A stretch of DNA of 64,000 bases from assembly GCF_029894425.1 (NCBI RefSeq), contig NZ_JARXYJ010000001.1:9444501-9508500 (forward strand), written 5' to 3'. The notes beneath the pieces were generated by a model. The model was given only the letters and a program-made list of their open reading frames with translations, was not told where the DNA came from and made no database searches. The translations under genes were made by a program, and so were the position numbers. Each line of letters begins with the position of its first letter. Position 1 is the first letter of the stretch. Source of the DNA: Streptomyces sp. SAI-127. Its GTDB lineage: Bacteria > Actinomycetota > Actinomycetes > Streptomycetales > Streptomycetaceae. Positions 62,347-64,000 of this stretch are shown piece after piece.

Positions 62347-63417
62347 ATGAAAGGCTACGTGTTCCACGGCGCCGGACAGTCCGCCTGGGAAGAGGTCCCG
62401 GACCCGGCCATCAAGGAGCCCACCGACGCGATCGTGCGCGTCCGCGCCGTCACCATCTGCGGCACGGACCTGCACATCCTCAAGGGTGACGTTCCCGAGG
62501 TGCGCCCCGGCACCGTGCTGGGGCACGAGGCGGTCGGCGAGATCGTCGAGGTCGGCAGCGACGTCCGGACCGTGCGGCCGGGAGACCAGGTCCTGGTCTC
62601 CTGCATCACCGCGTGCGGCCGGTGCTCCTACTGCCGTCAGACGATGTACGGCCAGTGCCGGGGCGGCGGAGGCTGGATCCTGGGCCACTTGATCGACGGC
62701 ACCCAGGCCGAGTACGTCCGCGTACCCTACGCCGACCTGTCCGTGCACCCCCTGCCCGCCGCTATGGACAGCAAGGAAGCCGTCCTGCTGGCGGACATCT
62801 TCCCGACCTCCTACGAGGTGGGCGTGCTCAACGGGCACGTGCGTCCCGGAGACACCGTGGCCGTCGTCGGCGCCGGTCCCATCGGGCTGGCGGCGATCGC
62901 CACGGCCCGGCTGTTCTCTCCCGAGCGGATCGTCGCGGTGGACCTGGCCCCCTCCCGGCTGGAGGCCGCCCGGAAGCTCGGCGCCGACGCTGTGGCCGAC
63001 GCTCGGGAAACCCCCGAGCAGCTGATCGCCGACCTCACCGACGGGCTCGGCGCGGACGTCGTCATCGAGGCCGTGGGCGTGCCGGAGAGCTTCGAACTGT
63101 GCACCCGCATGGTCCGCCCCGGTGGACACGTCGCCAACGTCGGCGTGCACGGCGCCCCCGCGACCCTGCACCTCGAAGACCTGTGGATCAAGAACATCAC
63201 GATCACCACTGGTCTGGTCGACACCTACTCCACTCCCACCCTGCTGCGGATGGCCGCTGCCGGACGGCTGCCCACCGCACAGCTGGTCACCCACACCTTC
63301 CCGCTCAACAGCATGGAGGAGGCGTACGACGTCTTCTCCCGCGCCGGCGACACCGGCGCCCTCAAGGTCGTTCTCGGCGAGGAGCAGCACGAGGCCGTCG
63401 CCGTGCGCGAGGCCTGA
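62347..63417 (+). CDS. Zinc-dependent alcohol dehydrogenase
   Basis: An ATG at 62347 gives 356 residues. The zinc motifs are VTICGTDLHILKGD with GHEAVGEIVEVG, and the structural loop CITACGRCSYCRQTMYGQCR. The Rossmann fold is [18 protein letters not shown] (about residues 175-192). The GGGGWILGHLIDGTQAEYVR region resembles the subgroup that includes formaldehyde and threonine dehydrogenases. The substrate is open; NADH recycling is a likely role in this island. A HTH-PPOX gene follows 18 bases later. Confidence 0.88.
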   Translation: MKGYVFHGAGQSAWEEVPDPAIKEPTDAIVRVRAVTICGTDLHILKGDVPEVRPGTVLGHEAVGEIVEVGSDVRTVRPGDQVLVSCITACGRCSYCRQTMYGQCRGGGGWILGHLIDGTQAEYVRVPYADLSVHPLPAAMDSKEAVLLADIFPTSYEVGVLNGHVRPGDTVAVVGAGPIGLAAIATARLFSPERIVAVDLAPSRLEAARKLGADAVADARETPEQLIADLTDGLGADVVIEAVGVPESFELCTRMVRPGGHVANVGVHGAPATLHLEDLWIKNITITTGLVDTYSTPTLLRMAAAGRLPTAQLVTHTFPLNSMEEAYDVFSRAGDTGALKVVLGEEQHEAVAVREA

Positions 63418-63435
63418 CGAAAGGAGGTGACGGCC

Positions 63436-64000
63436 ATGCCCGAACGGACAAGGACCGACGCCGCTACGACGGCGGAACGGCCGTTGGGCGACCTGGGACG
63501 CCGACTCGCCGACCGGCGCGCACACCTTGGCCTGACCCGGCAGGAGACAGCCGCCCGGGCGGGCATGGCGCCCAGCTACCTGAAACACCTGGAGGAGCAT
63601 CCCGGCGCCGCTCCGAACAGGGGCACGCTCCTGAGTCTGGCCTCCGTCCTGGAGACCACGGTGTCGGAGCTCACCGGCGGAGCCGCCGACCGTCCACCCG
63701 GCCTCGAACAGGCTGCCCGTACACCCGAGTTCACGGAGCTGGGCACGGACGAGTGCAGGGCCCTGCTCGGCACGCACGGCGTGGGGAGGATCGCGGTGTC
63801 GACCCCTTCGGCGCCCGCCGTCGTGCCGGTCAACTACAGCGTCGTCGACGGCGCGATCGTATTCCGGACAGCCCCCGGCACGACGCCGTCGCTGGCGTCC
63901 GGTCACCAGGTGGCCTTCGAGGTCGATCGCATCGACGACGCCTTCAGCAGTGGCTGGAGCGTGCTCGCGCGCGGGCCCGCACACATCGTCACGGATCCTG
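63436..64000 (+). CDS. HTH (XRE) and pyridoxamine-5'-phosphate-oxidase-like fusion, partial
   Basis: The ATG follows AAGGAGGTGA; 188 codons are present before the window edge. Residues ~15-80 form an XRE-type HTH (LGRRLADRRAHLGLTRQETA, then ARAGMAPSYLKHLEEHPGAA). From ~95 a flavin-binding split-barrel begins (LGTHGVGRIAVSTPSAPAVV, PVNYSVVDGAIVFRTAPGTT, VAFEVDRIDDAFSSGWSVLA). HTH-PPOX fusions are common in streptomycetes and probably sense flavin or F420 redox state. It is probably cotranscribed with the ADH gene. Confidence 0.85.
   Translation, partial: MPERTRTDAATTAERPLGDLGRRLADRRAHLGLTRQETAARAGMAPSYLKHLEEHPGAAPNRGTLLSLASVLETTVSELTGGAADRPPGLEQAARTPEFTELGTDECRALLGTHGVGRIAVSTPSAPAVVPVNYSVVDGAIVFRTAPGTTPSLASGHQVAFEVDRIDDAFSSGWSVLARGPAHIVTDP

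Overview
The window is very GC-rich, with coding regions showing a strong preference for G or C at the third codon position, frequent GTG starts, Tat and lipoprotein secretion signals, and gene families such as MmyB-type regulators, DUF3040, DUF6479, Rv1733c-like proteins and GH75 chitosanase. All of this points to an actinomycete, almost certainly a Streptomyces chromosome. No rRNA, tRNA, CRISPR array or intact mobile element was seen. Identifications rest on reading the protein sequences and motifs; no database search was possible.

Region 1 (1-33.5 kb) is ordinary Streptomyces accessory chromosome. It holds an oxidoreductase tail, a GNAT acetyltransferase and MarR regulator, a PrmC-like methyltransferase behind a structured leader, a LysR/MFS pair, a PAS-GAF-SpoIIE phosphatase, a CPA2 antiporter, and a FadH-type 2,4-dienoyl-CoA reductase with a PadR regulator. 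It continues with a fibronectin-type lipoprotein and a GH75 chitosanase near a DasR-like site, an SDR/TetR pair, a PTS-type dihydroxyacetone kinase operon (dhaKLM), an iron-uptake operon (a fused EfeU-EfeO plus the Dyp peroxidase EfeB), a Tat-exported barrel protein under a LacI-type palindrome, an Lrp regulator with a DHA2 exporter, a GH15 enzyme, a copper-binding four-helix protein and an acyl-CoA dehydrogenase. A deletion scar at 10.55 kb joins the remains of an SDR gene and an MmyB-type regulator.

Region 2 (33.5-38.6 kb) looks acquired and worn. It has a three-gene operon ending in a UvrD/Fbh1-like helicase, a potassium-channel-like protein, and a dienelactone hydrolase gene bracketed by two imperfect direct repeats of about 145 bp, the second leading into a truncated IS5-type transposase.

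Region 3 (38.6 kb to the end) is the most interesting part: an island resembling a hypoxia/dormancy (DevR/DosR/OsdR-type) regulon. It contains a close DevR-like response regulator with no kinase gene in the window, an Acg-type nitroreductase, three tandem-domain universal stress proteins, two Rv1733c-like membrane proteins, two CBS-BON proteins, a cNMP-binding protein without a DNA-binding domain, a STAS protein, a DoxX-like protein and an HTH-PPOX protein. With them is a fermentative set: pyruvate formate-lyase and its activase, two zinc alcohol dehydrogenases, phosphoketolase, GAPDH, and a GNAT/NDP-forming acyl-CoA synthetase fusion. Nearly every transcription unit here has an upstream palindrome of the form GGGCCG-NN-CGGCCC: four exact, four with one mismatch and two weaker. 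I infer these are the operators of the DevR-like regulator, tying stress proteins and anaerobic carbon metabolism into one regulon. Two genes in the island (DUF4238 and an Abi-like gene) lack the box and look like unrelated passengers.
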